Source: Citrus sinensis
Taxonomy: Eukaryota > Streptophyta > Magnoliopsida > Sapindales > Rutaceae
Assembly (NCBI RefSeq): GCF_022201045.2
Contig: NC_068561.1
Coordinates: 20,586,501-20,650,500 of the forward strand
Reading direction: 5' to 3'
DNA: 64,000 nucleotides
Positions 60,868 to 64,000 of this stretch are shown one piece after another; the first letter of the stretch is position 1; each line of letters opens with the position of its first letter. The notes under the pieces were generated by a model, which saw only the letters and a list, made by a program, of their open reading frames with translations, did no database searches and was not told where the DNA came from. The position numbers were made by a program, and so were the translations under genes.

Positions 60868-62616
60868 ATAAAATAATTTGGTATTATTATCTATTTTCTA
60901 GTTTTTTATACTTCTATTTTCTTTCTATCTTTTTTTTTTCTCCTTCTCTTTTGGATATGTATTTCCTTTCTATCTATTAGTTCATAATTTACTATATTAC
61001 TTTTCAAGTAGAGTAAGTGGATTCTCTTTAATTAGAGAAGATCTTGGGTACTCTTAAGAGTGTTGCTTCTCATCCTTTTGTATTATTAGCTATATGTGTA
61101 TGCATATTATTATGATTTGTTGTAGCGTATACTTGACTAGAAGCAAATCAAAAAGGAATAGTGCAAATAATTAAGTATTACATTAATTAAATTCTTTCTC
61201 AATGTTTGTGCAATTTTATCTTTTCATTTTTGTTTTTCTAAAGAAAGAATCATCATTTGTCTGTTACAAAAGATGACATGAGTAGCTTCTAGTTTGAATT
61301 TAAACGGAAAATCTAACAAAAGAAAAATGTTAAAGAAATTAAAGGCTAATAGAGTGTAGACAAGATAACAATATAGCAATTCAGAATTATTTCATTACTG
61401 TTCAATTAACACTATAATCCCAATTGAATTTACTAATTTTTTCATCGTTGTGTTAAAATTTTATTGTTTAACACTTTTAACTATCATTGCTGCTGTCACT
61501 GCTACTACTACTAATAATAATAATAAGCATCCACATGAAATTGCAAATTTCAAATGAAATGAACAGAAAATGAGAAAATCATAATACAAGAGCTAAGAGA
61601 TGAGACAAATTACAATAAGTGTTGATTTTTCCATCCGAAGGGTGCTTACTGTTAGGTAGGAACAATATTAATCCTTGCACTGGCCCAACAGTTTTGGACC
61701 ATCTTATTCTTAGGCATCAAGCCCAATGGGTCAGGCCGAAATTAGAAAAACAAAATTTTGTTTTCCTAATCTTAAAAATATTAAAAAAATTACTGAAATT
61801 AATAATAAATTTAAAGTAACTTTTTTAGAGATACCTTTCTACAACTAAACTAAGCTAGGAATTCGAGACAGAGATAGAGGAAATTTTGATATTTAAACTT
61901 AAAGCATGTTCGATATCTTGACTGAAATCTTACTTTAACTTAAATTCGTTAAATATTTTAAATTTTTATTTTTTTTAGTTTAATGAGATTATTTTAGTTT
62001 TGTGGCGTTTTTATTAAATATAAATAGACTGAATAAAATTTCTAAATTATATTTTTAAAAAAAAATATCTTTGTCTAATTAAACTAAGTAATGATACTCA
62101 CCATATGGCTAAAACCCACTTGAGTCCCACTGAAGTCAAAATAATTTGTTTTAAAGTATAAATAATTAGCATAAATGGGGTTCAAGTAAAGTTGAATTTG
62201 TTGGTAGAGGGAGTATCGTTTGTCAATTATTTTAGTCAGGTCCATTATTTTCCCCTAAGTTAAACACAAATTGATTTGATTATTGCAACAGATGTAAATG
62301 TCAAGGAATCGATTCCCTTCACACCAATCACCAATCTTGGAAAAGGCATTTCTTCTGTTTGCATGAATGGGTTTGGGTAGGGTTATGGTGTGTTAAAAAA
62401 AGTATATATGACGTCTTCCTCTCCTATTACTTTAATCAAATAATTTTTATTTGTATTAATTCTTTATTCTTAATAAAAATAAAAATGAGATATATTATTC
62501 TTTCTTATAATAGTGTTTACTGTTTATATGGTGGCTCTAACCATTAAAATTTAGATTTCGATAACATCCCTTAATTTTGAGTATATTTATTGAAATTATC
62601 ATTTTTTTCAGAAAAT
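60868..62616. other. Intergenic host sequence right of the element
   Basis: AT-rich with poly-T and ACT/AAT microsatellite (about 61498-61527). Open frames are short and unrecognised. Wording near 61903 (AAAGCATGTTCGATAT) resembles the edge of the MITE-like segment at 29568 but no partner edge was found. Confidence 0.5.
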
Positions 62617-62807
62617 TCTTTGGCACTGAATCAGGGTATTCTGGAAGAACAGGTTGTTCCGACTCGATACCGTCAAGAGTTTCTGATTATTGCGTGGGAA
62701 CAGGTTCATCTTCGAAGTATTTTTCCCCACCAATATTTTTCTATTGGGGTTTCTCTCATTCCTTTTATCGAGCATAATGATGCGAATCGAGCTTTAATGA
62801 GTTCTAA
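62617..62807 (+). pseudogene. rpoB: Nuclear insertion of plastid rpoB fragment (NUPT)
   Basis: About 190 bp read through as [20 protein letters not shown], then [17 protein letters not shown], then [14 protein letters not shown]. This is an internal part of the chloroplast RNA polymerase beta subunit. Homology begins and ends abruptly inside AT-rich nuclear sequence, with neither end of the gene present. At least two residues differ from the usual plastid sequence (His where Phe is usual before QYFSIG, and Val for Ala after it), so the fragment is old enough to have drifted but still open. It encodes no functional product. The identification is from memory of plastid rpoB. Confidence 0.88.
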
Positions 62808-63475
62808 AAGCTATATTGTCATTTGATCAAACCAGCTCACTTCTTCACTTACCTAATTTTCTTTTACCTGGTGTCATCAAATTTCCCCAAACAATTATAA
62901 AGCAACGCAGGTCAAAAAGAGCCACCCATACAAATAATCGGAAGAATTCAACGACCTAATTAATGGCTGGCCTCTCTGCACTATGGTGGAAGTCGCTTTC
63001 ATGTGCAGTGTTTAAACACGAGTCAAACAAAGCCAGCCATATGTTACGTCGCACGACATGCCCCATAAAGGTAATATTTCACAAATATACTCAACAACAG
63101 TTTTGGTATTTTAGTTCAAATCGCAAAAAATGACAATGAAGATTATTAAGAGGACTGATATCCGGATAAAAAAATCAGATAAGATGGCTGTAAATCATTA
63201 AGAGGACTGTCGATTTAGTTAGGTTTATTCATTTAAGTTATAATAAAATAATATTGATCATATTTTAAACTGTCGCCATCTTATCGCTCTTGCGTCCATT
63301 TATCATTTTTCAATTGCAAAGTTTCCCCTGAGATTTTAAAAAATTAATTAGAAAGTTCTTAGTTTTCTATAAATACCACATAAAGAATCGAGGAATTACC
63401 CCATAAGCCATACCTAGTTTCTTGTTTCTAACCCCTTCTCTGCTTTTAATTAGTTTCAGGTTTTTGAAGAAAAAA
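62808..63475. other. Upstream region of the SDR gene
   Basis: Non-coding. A good TATA box (TATAAATA) lies at about 63368-63375, roughly 100 bp before the SDR start codon. An A-rich stretch immediately precedes the ATG. Confidence 0.6.
63368..63375 (+). promoter_or_regulatory. Probable TATA box of the SDR gene
   Basis: TTTTCTATAAATACCACA matches the plant TATA consensus at a normal distance from the ATG at 63476. Confidence 0.7.
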
Positions 63476-64000
63476 ATGAACGGCCCTTCCTCTGCAGCTC
63501 CCTTCAAAAGGTAATTGGCTACCACTTCCAGGATTTTGTACCCTGCAAAAAAAATACTAAAACAGCATTTGCGTTCTTTTTTCTTTTTTTTTTTTTCTTT
63601 TTTGGTTCTTGCTATCAAAAAAATGGTTGTCACTCAATCTTTTACAACATTTTGCAATTGTAATATTCCAATTTTAGGTTAGAAGGCAAAGTGGCAATCA
63701 TCACCGGAGGAGCAAGCGGCATCGGAGCAACGGCGGTTGAACTCTTCCATGAAAATGGCGCCAAACTTGTTATTGCCGATGTCCAGGATAAGCTTGGCGA
63801 AGAACTTGCTGATAAGCTGGGCCAAGATGTTTGCTACATCCATTGTGATATCTCAAATGAAGATGAAGTCATCAATCTCGTTGATACCGCCGTTTCTAAA
63901 TTTGGAAAGCTCGATATCATGTACAACAATGCAGGAATTCTTGACCGCAGCTTTGGGAGCATTTTGGACACTCCAAAGTCTGATCTAGAACGCTTAATTA
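63476..64000 (+). CDS. Short-chain dehydrogenase/reductase, 5' part (cut by window end)
   Basis: Exon 1 is 63476-63510 (MNGPSSAAPFKR) and exon 2 starts at 63678 after a 167-bp GT-AG intron. The frame stays open to the window edge at about residue 119. It shows the classical SDR cofactor motif TGGASGIG (21-28), an Asp at 46 (VIADVQ) that favours NAD(H) over NADP(H), and NNAG at 95-98. The catalytic Ser-Tyr-Lys part lies beyond the window. The family includes secoisolariciresinol dehydrogenase, xanthoxin dehydrogenase (ABA2) and momilactone/zerumbone-type synthases, so the substrate cannot be set from this part. It is related to the broken copy at 46720-47642. Confidence 0.93.

Overview
This window is nuclear DNA of a dicot-type flowering plant. 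The evidence is AT-rich intergenic sequence, short GT-AG introns, plant-specific gene families (GIR-type EAR repressor, UEV1/MMZ ubiquitin variant), a plastid rpoB fragment inserted in nuclear DNA, and a Ty3/gypsy element of the plant Tat lineage. The species cannot be fixed from sequence alone; a woody eudicot would fit.

Layout. 1-9033: AT-rich intergenic sequence with small duplications. 9034-9915 (-): single-exon CAF1-type deadenylase. 12846-16098 (-): four-exon UEV1/MMZ-type ubiquitin E2 variant. 19827-21884 (+): SR-like protein with an RRM and a zinc knuckle, behind a probable 5'UTR intron. 26782-27129 (-): GIR1-like EAR-motif repressor. About 27.5-38.2 kb: gene-poor, with MITE-like repeats and a near-perfect 31-bp hairpin. 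38216-42323 (+): eight-exon EF-hand/TLDc protein. 43498-43923 (-): intronless 40S ribosomal protein eS17. 44.7-45.6 kb: diverged tandem repeats and a MITE. 46720-47642: broken short-chain dehydrogenase (SDR) gene. 63476-64000 (+): the start of an apparently intact SDR relative, cut by the window edge.

Between the two SDR copies sits a complete, very young LTR retrotransposon (47680-60862, minus strand). It has 1054-bp LTRs that differ by one base by eye, ACTAT target-site duplications, a primer-binding site and polypurine tract, and one uninterrupted 1961-codon gag-pol reading frame with two RNase H domains.

Two things in this element stand out. First, its 3' part carries a gene on the opposite strand. 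Four exons join in frame through three GT-AG introns into a 646-residue protein with a probable 'putative gypsy type transposon' domain and a C-terminal coiled coil. Introns in that orientation cannot be spliced from the element's own genomic RNA, so they can survive retrotransposition. Second, the palindrome GGTACC (usually GGGTACCY) occurs about 56 times in 13.2 kb of element, against about 2 times in the other 50.8 kb. It lies in LTRs, exons, introns and spacers, and in all three codon frames of gag-pol. Eight copies lie in an 11-unit, 19-bp array in U3. My working hypothesis is an element-specific DNA address read by a host factor or by the antisense-gene product, by analogy with VANC proteins and their motifs in VANDAL transposons.
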